From Actinomycetes bacterium (lineage in GTDB: Bacteria > Actinomycetota > Acidimicrobiia > Acidimicrobiales > RAAP-2): a stretch of 6,614 bases of DNA. Every line of letters begins with the position of its first letter. Position 1 is the stretch's first letter. The translations under genes and the position numbers were made by a program. The stretch covers positions 1-6,614 of the forward strand of contig JAJZSX010000138.1 in NCBI GenBank assembly GCA_021849435.1. The letters run 5' to 3'. A model generated the notes under the pieces. It saw nothing but the letters and a program-made list of their open reading frames with translations. It did no database searches and was not told the origin of the DNA. This document shows, piece after piece, positions 1 to 6,433 of the stretch.

Positions 1-525
1 GACGGACTGGTGCACGCGATTGGCTACGCGCCCGCGTCGTGCTTGGGCTCGGGGATGCTGGTCGCGCCCTTTTCCGACGTGGCAACCGCCATGCAGATCT
101 CGACCTACTCGCTGGCGGCCCTGGTTGGCGCGTTCCGGCCCCTCCTCGCCAAATCCACCGCGACCGGTGGCGCGTCGGTAATCGCGCTCGACTTCGACGG
201 CACCCGGGCCTATCCCATGTATGACTGGATGGGCGTAATGAAGGCCGGCCTCGAGTCGCTCGGGCGCTACCTGGCTCGCGAGGTGGGCCCGGACCGTATT
301 CGAGTAAATATGCTCGCTGCCGGACCGATTCGCACCATGGCGGCCAAATCGATTCCGGGGTTCTCGCTCTTCGAAGACACGTGGGCCGATCGCGCTCCCC
401 TGGGCTGGGACGTGCACGACTCGAGCGCCGTCGCCGACACGGCGATCGCCATGCTCTCGCCGCTGCTGCGCGGCACGTCAGCCTCGATCATCCACGTCGA
501 CGGCGGCGCCCACTCGATGGGTTGA
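1..525 (+). CDS. fabI: Enoyl-[acyl-carrier-protein] reductase (NADH), FabI/InhA type, 5'-truncated
   Basis: This enzyme carries out the last reductive step of each type II fatty-acid elongation cycle, reducing trans-2-enoyl-ACP with NADH in the cytoplasm. The reading frame is open from base 1, so the start and roughly the first 90 residues (the glycine-rich NAD-binding loop) lie outside the window; 174 residues remain. Visible SDR features, numbered from the window edge, are the H-A-I-G-Y segment at 5-9, the D-F-D motif near 64-66, the catalytic pair Tyr74-x6-Lys81, the A-G-P-I-R-T motif at 107-112 and a terminal D-G-G-A-H. These line up with InhA Tyr158/Lys165 and its PIRT segment as I remember that sequence. 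The segment between PIRT and R-A-P-L-G-W is about ten residues shorter than in InhA. That suggests an ordinary-length substrate loop rather than a mycolate-length specialist. In related bacteria fabG often lies upstream; that cannot be seen here. Confidence 0.95.
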   Translation, partial: DGLVHAIGYAPASCLGSGMLVAPFSDVATAMQISTYSLAALVGAFRPLLAKSTATGGASVIALDFDGTRAYPMYDWMGVMKAGLESLGRYLAREVGPDRIRVNMLAAGPIRTMAAKSIPGFSLFEDTWADRAPLGWDVHDSSAVADTAIAMLSPLLRGTSASIIHVDGGAHSMG

Positions 526-528
526 CCG

Positions 529-549
529 GCCTCGAGTCTGACGCGAGGC
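529..549. terminator. Possible bidirectional hairpin between convergent genes
   Basis: The 35-base gap between the fabI stop (523-525) and the acetyltransferase stop (561-563) contains a perfect 6-bp inverted repeat. GCCTCG at 529-534 pairs with CGAGGC at 544-549 around a 9-base loop. It sits where a shared terminator for two convergent genes would be expected. There is no T-run on either side and the stem is short, so this may be chance in GC-rich DNA. Confidence 0.25.
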
Positions 550-560
550 TCGTAGGCCAG

Positions 561-1009
561 CTACAGGCGGATCTCAAAGAGTGGAAGCTCGCGTTTCGTC
601 GAGGACGTCGACGTGCCCGTCGGCACCGCGCCTTCTCGCTCGTAGAACGCCGCCGCGAAGGGATCTGACTCGACGAGCAGGACCGACCAGCCCCGACGGC
701 GCGCTTCGCGACACGCGTCGGCGAGCAATACCGTCCGACGCCGCGGCGCAGGTGCGCGGGCGCCACAAAGAGCAGGCCGAGCTCGGCGTCGCGCTCCCCC
801 GGTTCTTTTAACGCGTAGAAGCCCATCGCGGTGTCGAACTCGTCGACCGCGACGTTGACCAAGCCACGCTCGACGTGCTCGTCGCGCACGACGAGTTCGA
901 CACGACAGCGCTCCATGAAGGCCTCGTCGTATCCCCACGTGGCCTTCGAAGCGACGGCCAACGCACTCAGCGAGTCAGTCTCATCGGAACGAGCCGGGCG
1001 GATCTTCAT
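561..1009 (-). pseudogene. GNAT-family N-acetyltransferase, frameshifted
   Basis: GNAT enzymes transfer acetyl from acetyl-CoA to an amine; the substrate here is unknown. From the ATG at 1009 the first 93 residues read as a normal GNAT N-terminus: M-K-I-R-P-A-R, the S-K-A-T-W-G-Y helix, strand M-G-F-Y-A-L, then L-G-L-L-F-V-A-P and the acetyl-CoA-binding turn R-R-G-V-G-R at 88-93. Past Arg93 the frame becomes arginine/serine-rich noise, and stays open to 488, inside fabI. The next frame instead continues the family pattern: L-L-A-D-A, V-L-L-V-E-S-D, then A-A-F-Y-E-R-E-G-A and L-P-L-F-E-I-R-L before a stop at 561. Adding one base near 729-731 gives one 149-residue protein, the normal size for the family. 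The gene is therefore either a recent pseudogene or carries a one-base sequencing error. An extended Shine-Dalgarno lies upstream at 1023-1031, oddly far from this ATG. Confidence 0.85.
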
Positions 1010-1022
1010 CGCCTCATCGTAG

Positions 1023-1031
1023 GATCACCTC
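1023..1031 (-). promoter_or_regulatory. Extended Shine-Dalgarno GAGGTGATC with a three-codon leader ORF before the acetyltransferase
   Basis: Read on the - strand, GAGGTGATC matches nine consecutive bases of the 16S anti-Shine-Dalgarno complement. Its best-spaced ATG is at 1017. That ATG opens only Met-Arg-Arg-stop (bases 1017-1006). The stop TGA overlaps the acetyltransferase ATG (1009-1007) as ATGA. Initiation of the main gene may thus depend on coupling to this mini-ORF, or the site may be a relic of an earlier start. The acetyltransferase ATG itself has only a GAGG two bases away, which is too close to be ideal. Confidence 0.45.
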
Positions 1032-1038
1032 GCGCCGC

Positions 1039-1067
1039 TCGGCGACAGCGGTCCGCGAGTTCGCCGA
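1039..1067 (-). terminator. Candidate hairpin terminator downstream of the ABC transporter
   Basis: TCGGCGA at 1039-1045 and TCGCCGA at 1061-1067 are perfect inverted repeats (7 bp). Inside the loop GCG (1048-1050) can pair with CGC (1054-1056). The structure begins 14 bases after the ABC-transporter stop codon (1082-1084), the right place to end the five-gene operon. There is no U-tract, which is common for terminators in high-GC actinobacteria but also makes the call uncertain. Confidence 0.35.
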
Positions 1068-1081
1068 CCCGCCTCACAGAG

Positions 1082-2968
1082 TCAACGGTCTTGGTGGGCG
1101 AATTGCGTCTCGTAGAGGTCGCGATAGAGCCCGCCCGCGGCGAGAAGATCGGCGTGGGTGCCGCGCTGGACGATCGTGCCCTCGTTGACCACCAGGATCT
1201 GGTCAGCGTTGCGAATCGTTGAAAGCCGGTGAGCGATCACGAGCGACGTGCGAGCGCTCATCGTCTCGTCGAGAGCGCGTTGGACCGCGGCCTCGCTCTC
1301 GGCGTCGAGGTGGGCGGTCGCCTCGTCGAGCACCACGAGACGCGGAGACTTGAGCAGCAGTCGCGCGAGCGCCACACGCTGCTTCTCGCCACCGGAGAGC
1401 CGGTATCCACGCTCTCCCACCACCGTCTCGAGCCCCTGGGGCAGGCTCACCACCAGGTTCCAGATCTGGGCCGCGCGCAACGCGTTTTCGAGTTCGGCGT
1501 TGCTGGCGCCGGGACGGGCGAAGACCAGATTGGCGCGCAAGGTGTCGTGGAAGAGATGAGCGTCCTGGGTCACGACACCTACGGCCGCGCGCAGCGAGGC
1601 GGTGGAGAGCTCGCGCACGTCGATGCCGTTGAGGCGAACTGCCCCCTCGTCGACGTCGTAGAGACGCGAGACCAGCAGGGAGATCGTGGTCTTGCCAGCG
1701 CCCGAGGGCCCCACCAGCGCCGTCATCGTGCCCGGGGCCACGCGAAAGCTCACGTCGTGCAGCACGGGGGTGCGCGGGGTGTCCTCGAGCACCGCGACAG
1801 CCTCAAGCGAGGCCAGCGACACGTCCTCGGCGCCGGGGTAGGAGAAGGAAACGCTCTCAAAGCGCAGCTCGACCGGTTCGTCGGCGAGCTCGATGGCGTT
1901 CTCGCTCTCGCGAATCATGGGCTCTAAGTCGAGCACCTCGAAGAGGCGCTCGAAGGAGACCATCGCCGACATGTAGTCGATGTTGAGATTCGACAGCTGG
2001 GTGAGCGGCCCGTAGAGGCGGGTGAGATAGGCCGTCAGGGCCACCACGGTGCCCACGGTCATCGTTCCGCGCAGGGCCGCCAGGCCGCCGAATCCGTAGG
2101 CGAACGCCGTGGCGAGTGACGCCGTCAGAGACAGCGCAACCAGAAAGAACCGCTGGTAAGTCGCCTGGCGCACCCCCATATCGCGTACCTCGCCAGCGCG
2201 GCTCTCGAAGGTCGCGAGCTCGTCGTGGGAACGCCCGAAGAGCTTGACGACGAGCGCGCCAGCAACGTTGAAGCGCTCGCTCATGACCATGTTCATCTCG
2301 GCGTTGAGCTCCATGCCGCGCTGAAAGAGGCCGCCCAGGCGCCGGCCCACGTAGCGCGCGGGCAGCAAGAAAGCGGGCACCAGCACGAGCGACACCAAAG
2401 TGATGGGCCAGGAGAGGATGAACATCGTCACCAGGATGATCGTGACGAGCACGAAGTTGCCCACCACGTTGGAGAACAGGTCGGTGAAGGCCTGCTGGGC
2501 GCCGATCACGTCGTTGTTGAGCCGGCTGATCAGTGCGCCGGTCTGGGTGCGCGAGAAGAAGGCGATCGGCATCTCCTGGATGTGCGCGTAGACCCGCGAG
2601 CGCAGGTCGTAGATCAGTCCCTCGCCGATCACGGCCGAGATGCGCCGCTCGAAGAGCGACAGCACCGCGTCGACGATCGCGAGGGTGGCGGTGAGCAGCG
2701 ACAGCCAGATGATCAATCCGCCGTCTTGGTGACGCTTCGCACTGATGATGTTGATGATCTCGCGCAGCACCAGGGGCGCCACCGAGGAGACGACGGCGTC
2801 GACGACGACCGCGGCGAGGAAGACCGCGAGGATCCCGCGGTAGGGCCGGGCGAACGCGATGATCCGCGGGAGGGTGCCCTTCTTCAGTTCGTGTGCGAGC
2901 AGCGAGCGGTCGCGCTGCATGGAGCGCATGCCCCCGCGCACGGGGCCGCGCATGCCGTGCATGCTCAC
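1082..2968 (-). CDS. ABC exporter half-transporter, MsbA/MdlB-like (fused TMD-NBD)
   Basis: This 628-residue protein has one six-helix type IV exporter membrane domain (about 35-330) followed by one ATPase domain (about 365-615). It should act as a dimer that uses ATP to extrude a lipophilic substrate across the inner membrane. All ATPase motifs are intact: A-loop Tyr377, Walker A G-P-S-G-A-G-K-T-T (420-428, Lys426), Q-loop Gln468, signature L-S-G-G-E-K-Q-R (524-531), Walker B with Asp548/Glu549, and switch His580. Between the A-loop and the strand V-L-H-D-V-S-F there is an extra segment of about 24 residues (378-401) containing S-L-A-S-L-E, which I recall from a common actinobacterial subfamily. 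The start is taken as GTG at 2968, five bases after a GAGG; ATG at 2962 is an alternative. It begins 10 bases after the LysE-type gene ends and is probably the last gene of the operon. The Met/Arg/Gly-rich first 20 residues are not recognisable. Substrate unknown. Confidence 0.95.
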   Translation of the reverse strand: MSMHGMRGPVRGGMRSMQRDRSLLAHELKKGTLPRIIAFARPYRGILAVFLAAVVVDAVVSSVAPLVLREIINIISAKRHQDGGLIIWLSLLTATLAIVDAVLSLFERRISAVIGEGLIYDLRSRVYAHIQEMPIAFFSRTQTGALISRLNNDVIGAQQAFTDLFSNVVGNFVLVTIILVTMFILSWPITLVSLVLVPAFLLPARYVGRRLGGLFQRGMELNAEMNMVMSERFNVAGALVVKLFGRSHDELATFESRAGEVRDMGVRQATYQRFFLVALSLTASLATAFAYGFGGLAALRGTMTVGTVVALTAYLTRLYGPLTQLSNLNIDYMSAMVSFERLFEVLDLEPMIRESENAIELADEPVELRFESVSFSYPGAEDVSLASLEAVAVLEDTPRTPVLHDVSFRVAPGTMTALVGPSGAGKTTISLLVSRLYDVDEGAVRLNGIDVRELSTASLRAAVGVVTQDAHLFHDTLRANLVFARPGASNAELENALRAAQIWNLVVSLPQGLETVVGERGYRLSGGEKQRVALARLLLKSPRLVVLDEATAHLDAESEAAVQRALDETMSARTSLVIAHRLSTIRNADQILVVNEGTIVQRGTHADLLAAGGLYRDLYETQFAHQDR

Positions 2969-2978
2969 GACGGCCTCG

Positions 2979-3620
2979 TCACGCGCTCACGGCACTGACA
3001 ATGATCAAGGCGCCCAGGGTCACCATCACGCAGCCGCCGATCGTGCGCAGCACGACCAGGCGCGTCGCCGAGCCCGAGAGCCACTCGCGCGCGGTGCCCG
3101 CGATGAAGCCCCATGTGCCGTCGCTGAAGAAAGCCATGATCGAAAAGATCACCCCGAAGATGAGCAGCTGGATGGTGACGTTGCCCTTGGTTCGGTCCAC
3201 GAAGTGGGGAAAGACGGCCGCAAAGAAGACAAGGGACTTCGGGTTCAAGACGCCCACCGTGAAGCCCTGGCGCACGATCTGCAGCGCACGGGGCCGGCTG
3301 GCCTCACGCTGGGTCATGGCTTGGGCGTGCTCGCGACGATGCTTGAGAGCGTGATAGCCCAACCAGAGTAGGTAGCTCCCCCCCGCCAACTGCAAGGCGA
3401 TAGAAAAGGCCAGCGAATGGGAAATGAGCGGGCCGAGGCCCAGGGCCACGACAACGGACAGGATCAGCGTGCCGATCGAGTTGCCGAGCACGGTCAGGAC
3501 CGCGACGCTGCGCCCCCAGGCCACGCCGCGTGCCAGCGTGAACAAGACGCTCGGACCGGGCACCATGATGATCACGATCGAGGCGACGAAGAACGCGGTG
3601 AGCTGGTCGGTGCTGATCAC
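2979..3620 (-). CDS. LysE/RhtB-family amino-acid or metabolite exporter
   Basis: The protein is a small integral inner-membrane exporter of the LysE superfamily, whose characterised members extrude amino acids such as lysine, threonine or homoserine lactones using the proton gradient. Using the GTG at 3620 it has 213 residues, the usual family length, with about six hydrophobic segments. Diagnostic features are the N-terminal V-P-G-P-S motif (20-24), L-W-L-G-Y-H-A-L-K ending the third helix (85-93) and the conserved N-P-K at 126-128. I prefer this start because its GTG overlaps the upstream stop as GTGA, a 4-base overlap typical of translational coupling, and a GAGGA lies just upstream. A GTG at 3641 would add seven residues and lengthen the overlap to 25 bases. 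The substrate cannot be told from sequence. Its position inside a MarR-adjacent efflux cluster hints at export of a toxic metabolite rather than routine amino-acid balance. Confidence 0.93.
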   Translation of the reverse strand: MISTDQLTAFFVASIVIIMVPGPSVLFTLARGVAWGRSVAVLTVLGNSIGTLILSVVVALGLGPLISHSLAFSIALQLAGGSYLLWLGYHALKHRREHAQAMTQREASRPRALQIVRQGFTVGVLNPKSLVFFAAVFPHFVDRTKGNVTIQLLIFGVIFSIMAFFSDGTWGFIAGTAREWLSGSATRLVVLRTIGGCVMVTLGALIIVSAVSA

Positions 3621-4264
3621 GAGGTCCTCGCGAGTACCCACTCGAGTCCGCGCAGACTCGTGCCGATCGAAAACCCGATCGTCGCCGCGAAGAGAGCGGT
3701 GGCCACCCCCACCGTCCCGCCGAGCAGCCAGCCCACCACGAGGACGGCCACCTCCAGCGTGAGGCGCACGTAGACGACGCTCACCCCGAGGTGGCGATGC
3801 AAGCTCGTCATCAGCCCGTCGCGCGGACCCGGTCCGAGTCCCGTCGTCAGGTACAGCGCGCTGCCGATGCCGATCGCTCCCACCGCGGCCACGACGTAGA
3901 CCGCGCGCACCCCCATCGGCGTCGGCGCAGGCACCGTGGCCACCGTCAGATCGAGAACGTAGGCGATCACGACCAGATTGGACAGGGTGCCAAAACCGGG
4001 TCGCTCACGCAACGGAAACCACATCAGCAGTACCACTGCGCTGATACCGGCGGTCGCCCATCCGAGGGAAACATGCAGGTGCGCAGCGATCCCCTGGGCG
4101 AAAACCGTCCAAGGCGTCGCCCCGAGACGTGAACGCACGAGCAGGCCCTCACCGATGCCGAACAACACGAGTCCCGCGTAGAGGGGCGCAAGCATCCGCG
4201 GACGCACGCCCCACGTCGAGGTCGCTCGCCACGGCGTCGCTGGAATGCGGTGGCTCAGCTTCAT
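3617..4264 (-). CDS. YczE/YyaS/YitT-family integral membrane protein
   Basis: This is a 215-residue multi-pass membrane protein with about five hydrophobic segments (near 26-44, 66-82, 92-111, 119-140 and 168-205). Family hallmarks visible are L-G-A-T-P-W-T-V-F near 48-56 after a G-I-G-E-G-L-L-V-R-S-R segment, and G-L-G-P-G-P-R-D-G-L-M in the middle, the P-R-D-G-L-M box shared by YczE-type proteins. The molecular function of the family is not firmly known. Bacillus yczE affects lipopeptide antibiotic production, and members often sit beside exporters or regulators. The ATG at 4264 follows the preceding gene's stop by 11 bases, with only a weak GACGGG-like ribosome site. Its stop overlaps the GTG start of the LysE-type gene by 4 bases, so the two are almost certainly co-translated. 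Confidence 0.85.
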   Translation of the reverse strand: MKLSHRIPATPWRATSTWGVRPRMLAPLYAGLVLFGIGEGLLVRSRLGATPWTVFAQGIAAHLHVSLGWATAGISAVVLLMWFPLRERPGFGTLSNLVVIAYVLDLTVATVPAPTPMGVRAVYVVAAVGAIGIGSALYLTTGLGPGPRDGLMTSLHRHLGVSVVYVRLTLEVAVLVVGWLLGGTVGVATALFAATIGFSIGTSLRGLEWVLARTS

Positions 4265-4275
4265 AACCCGTCACG

Positions 4276-4911
4276 CTACCGGTCGTCGTGTGTCGCCCTC
4301 ACGCGTGCTTCAGCACCCGCGACGGCGGCCACCACGAGTAGCTGCTGCGAGATCCCCAGGGCCCGGTCGAGACCGTGGGCGAAGGCGCGATGGGCGGCCT
4401 TAACCACCTGGTCGATGATGGACTTGACCGCCGTGCTCGAGTTCGCACCGTAGGCGCTCGCCTGGCCCAAGAGCGTACCGGTGGTCAGGGCGGTGATGAT
4501 CTGAGCGCAAAACGACGCCGGTACGCCAATCGCAATGAAGATCGCGCCGGCCAAGATGGCCACGGCGTAGAGGTCAATCGCTAGACTCACCTTGTACCCG
4601 TGTGTCTCACCGGCGATCGTGGCGTAGGTAGCCGCGGCGAGCGACAACGAACTGCCGATAAAGCCGCCAGACTCCACCGCCGAGCACTGCGTGCTCACGC
4701 TCTCGGGCGGAAGGATGTGCTGCGCTTCGGCCGCGGCGCCCGAGATCAGATTGAACCAGAAGACCGTCCAGGACCATATGTCCACCAGCAAGTCGCCCCG
4801 CACGGGACCCAGCGCCAGACGCGCGGGCCGGGAGGCGTAATACCGAGTCGTCACGAATACGGCACCGCACTTGCGCGAGCGCCTAGAACTCGTCGAGAAC
4901 CAGCTCGCCAC
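4276..4911 (-). CDS. Uncharacterised hydrophobic protein, 211 residues
   Basis: I do not recognise this protein. It starts inside the 3' end of the MFS gene (29-base overlap) with a GTG at 4911, preceded by a good GAGGG six bases upstream, which favours this start over internal GTGs such as 4854 or 4803. The N-terminus (1-35) is Arg/Ser-rich. Residues 41-60 are Trp/Phe-rich and hydrophobic (V-D-I-W-S-W-T-V-F-W-F). A Ser/Ala-rich middle at 70-100 contains a single Cys at 76. One strong membrane segment spans about 108-132, followed by a second weaker hydrophobic stretch (about 135-150). The C-terminal part (about 160-205) looks like amphipathic helix. The amino-acid make-up and G/C-rich third positions look coding, somewhat less G/C-rich than the neighbours. 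Position between the MFS and YczE-type genes implies a role at the membrane with the export system. A secreted or type VII-like helical protein was considered, but no WxG or export motif is seen. Confidence 0.7.
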   Translation of the reverse strand: MASWFSTSSRRSRKCGAVFVTTRYYASRPARLALGPVRGDLLVDIWSWTVFWFNLISGAAAEAQHILPPESVSTQCSAVESGGFIGSSLSLAAATYATIAGETHGYKVSLAIDLYAVAILAGAIFIAIGVPASFCAQIITALTTGTLLGQASAYGANSSTAVKSIIDQVVKAAHRAFAHGLDRALGISQQLLVVAAVAGAEARVRATHDDR

Positions 4912-6388
4912 TTAGACCCTCATCGAGGATCCGGGTCTCGGCGAACGTGGCCAGGCGCTCACGGCGCGCCGCTGAGCGCAACAGGGTCACGGTCACCACA
5001 AGCCCGGCACCCGCAAGCAGGGCCCCGACCGCGAAGGTGACGTGGTACCCGGCGACCGACGATGCCGCCACGCTCTGGCCCAGGGCCAGGTGCGCCGAGG
5101 TCGTGCTGGCAGCGAGGGTACCGAGTACCGCGAGAGCCGTCGACGAAGCCAGCCACATCGAGACATTGACAATGCCCGAGGCGAGCCCGGCATCCTCGTG
5201 CGGCACGTCGGCCATCGCGATGGTCAGCAGCGGCACCGCAGAGACGCTCATGCCCAGACCCAGGAGGAGAAACGCCGGCAGCAACGCTGTGAAATATGAC
5301 GAGTGCACGCCCGAACGCGAGAGTAAGACCAGGCCCGCGGTTACGGCCGTCAGCCCCGGCACCAGCAGTCGCATCGCGCCGAATCGCACGAGCAGTCGGC
5401 TGGTGGCACCTAGGGACATCGCGGCCATGGACAGCGACATTGGAAGGAATGCGAGTCCGGTGGCGAGCGGCCCGAAGCCGAGGACCCGCTCGAGATAGAG
5501 CGCGCCGAAGAAGAACACGGCATACATGGCCGAGAATGTCATCCCGCGCACCACGCTCGAGACGCTCAGGCTGCGCAATCGAAAGATCCGCAGTGGAACA
5601 ATGGGTCGCGCGACGCTCGACTCGACGAGAATGAAGAGGCACGCGAGCACCGCCGACGCGCCTAGGGCGCCCAAGGTGCGCGGGGAGATCCACCCGTATG
5701 CCGAGGCCTTCACGATGCCGTAGATGCCGATCAGCAGCGACGAGGTCAGCAGGACCGAGCCGGTCACGTCGAGGCCGTGGCCTACGCCCAGCCCTTCGTT
5801 CTCTCGAATCAGAAACCATCCCAAAACCAGAGTGGCCAGACCGATCGGCACGTTGATCAAGAAGATCCAGTGCCAGTTCACGCTCTGGGTGAGAAATCCG
5901 CCCACCAGGAGCCCGAGCGACCCGCCGCCCACGGCGACGAACATGTACGCGCTCATCGCCTTGGCGCGTTCGGCCGCGCCCGTGAAGTCGGTGACGATGA
6001 TCGCCACGATCACCGACGTTGAGACGGCGCCGCCGATGCCCTGGACGAAGCGCGCGGCGATCAGCGCGGCCTGGCTGGTAGCGAGGGCGCAGAAGAAGGA
6101 CGCCGCACTAAAGAGGGCGACACCAGCGAGGAAGACCTTCTTGCGACCAAACAGATCCCCGAGGCGACCGGCGAGCATCAGGACGCTGCCAAAGGCGATG
6201 AGATAGGCGTCAACGACCCAGGTCAGCCCCGAGGCAGAGAAGTGCAGGTCGCGCTGGATCGAAGGCAGGGCGACGTTGACGATGGAGCCGTCGAGAGAAT
6301 TCATGAGCATCGCGAGACAGACGACGATGAGCGCGATCCAGCGACGACGGTCTGAAACACCTGATTGCACGGTGGAAATAGGTGGCAT
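4883..6388 (-). CDS. MFS drug exporter, DHA2 (EmrB/QacA-type, 14-TM) family
   Basis: This is a proton-driven multidrug or toxicant exporter of the inner membrane. From the ATG at 6388 it has 501 residues with about 14 hydrophobic segments, the normal DHA2 size. Motifs in order are L-D-G-S-I-V-N-V-A-L-P (32-42, the family's TM1 signature), motif A G-R-L-G-D-L-F-G-R-K-K (74-84), motif B R-F-V-Q-G-I-G-G-A (113-121), and the motif C region G-G-S-L-G-L-L-V-G-G near 155-164. The last lacks the usual proline, as in a group of actinobacterial homologues I recall. W-I-F-L-I-N-V-P-I-G follows. The start at 6388 has GAAAGGA ten bases upstream. An ATG at 6445 would add 19 unrelated residues and run into the promoter region. 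It is divergent from a MarR gene, heads the five-gene operon, and its 3' end overlaps the next gene. Substrate unknown. Confidence 0.95.
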   Translation of the reverse strand: MPPISTVQSGVSDRRRWIALIVVCLAMLMNSLDGSIVNVALPSIQRDLHFSASGLTWVVDAYLIAFGSVLMLAGRLGDLFGRKKVFLAGVALFSAASFFCALATSQAALIAARFVQGIGGAVSTSVIVAIIVTDFTGAAERAKAMSAYMFVAVGGGSLGLLVGGFLTQSVNWHWIFLINVPIGLATLVLGWFLIRENEGLGVGHGLDVTGSVLLTSSLLIGIYGIVKASAYGWISPRTLGALGASAVLACLFILVESSVARPIVPLRIFRLRSLSVSSVVRGMTFSAMYAVFFFGALYLERVLGFGPLATGLAFLPMSLSMAAMSLGATSRLLVRFGAMRLLVPGLTAVTAGLVLLSRSGVHSSYFTALLPAFLLLGLGMSVSAVPLLTIAMADVPHEDAGLASGIVNVSMWLASSTALAVLGTLAASTTSAHLALGQSVAASSVAGYHVTFAVGALLAGAGLVVTVTLLRSAARRERLATFAETRILDEGLSGELVLDEF

Positions 6389-6398
6389 GGTTGCGCAG

Positions 6399-6405
6399 TC
6401 CTTTC
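6399..6405 (-). promoter_or_regulatory. Ribosome binding site fixing the MFS start
   Basis: GAAAGGA on the - strand ends 10 bases before the ATG at 6388. The competing upstream ATG at 6445 has only AAGG eight bases away. This site, and the lack of family similarity in the extra 19 residues, decide the start. Confidence 0.6.
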
Positions 6406-6433
6406 GAGGATGGTGACTAGCACTTACACTCCG

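Noticed and set aside
488..560. Extension of the acetyltransferase frame into the fabI 3' end as a real C-terminus
   Set aside because: Beyond residue 93 this frame is Arg/Ser-rich and matches no GNAT pattern, while the neighbouring frame carries the expected C-terminal half and stops at 561.
1229..1927. 232-codon + strand open frame opposite the ABC ATPase domain
   Set aside because: Its translation is dominated by His, Arg, Glu and Gly with no domain. The opposite strand encodes a complete ABC ATPase with all motifs. It is an antisense shadow of GC-rich codons.
2225..2998. 257-codon + strand open frame opposite the ABC membrane domain
   Set aside because: It is extremely rich in Asp, His and Glu from reverse-complemented hydrophobic codons, with no recognisable fold, and lies fully opposite a well-supported gene.
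4959..5819. 286-codon - strand open frame inside the MFS gene in another frame
   Set aside because: It is arginine/glycine-rich and low in complexity, with no motif. The overlapping MFS frame has all family signatures.
5724..6206. 160-codon + strand open frame opposite the MFS gene
   Set aside because: Pro/Arg/Thr-rich shadow of transmembrane codons with no supporting signals.
4912..6388. Loss of the motif C proline in the MFS protein as a sign of inactivation
   Set aside because: The rest of the protein is intact, and I recall the same G-S-L-G-L-L-V-G-G form in other actinobacterial DHA2 exporters, so it is probably a subgroup feature.
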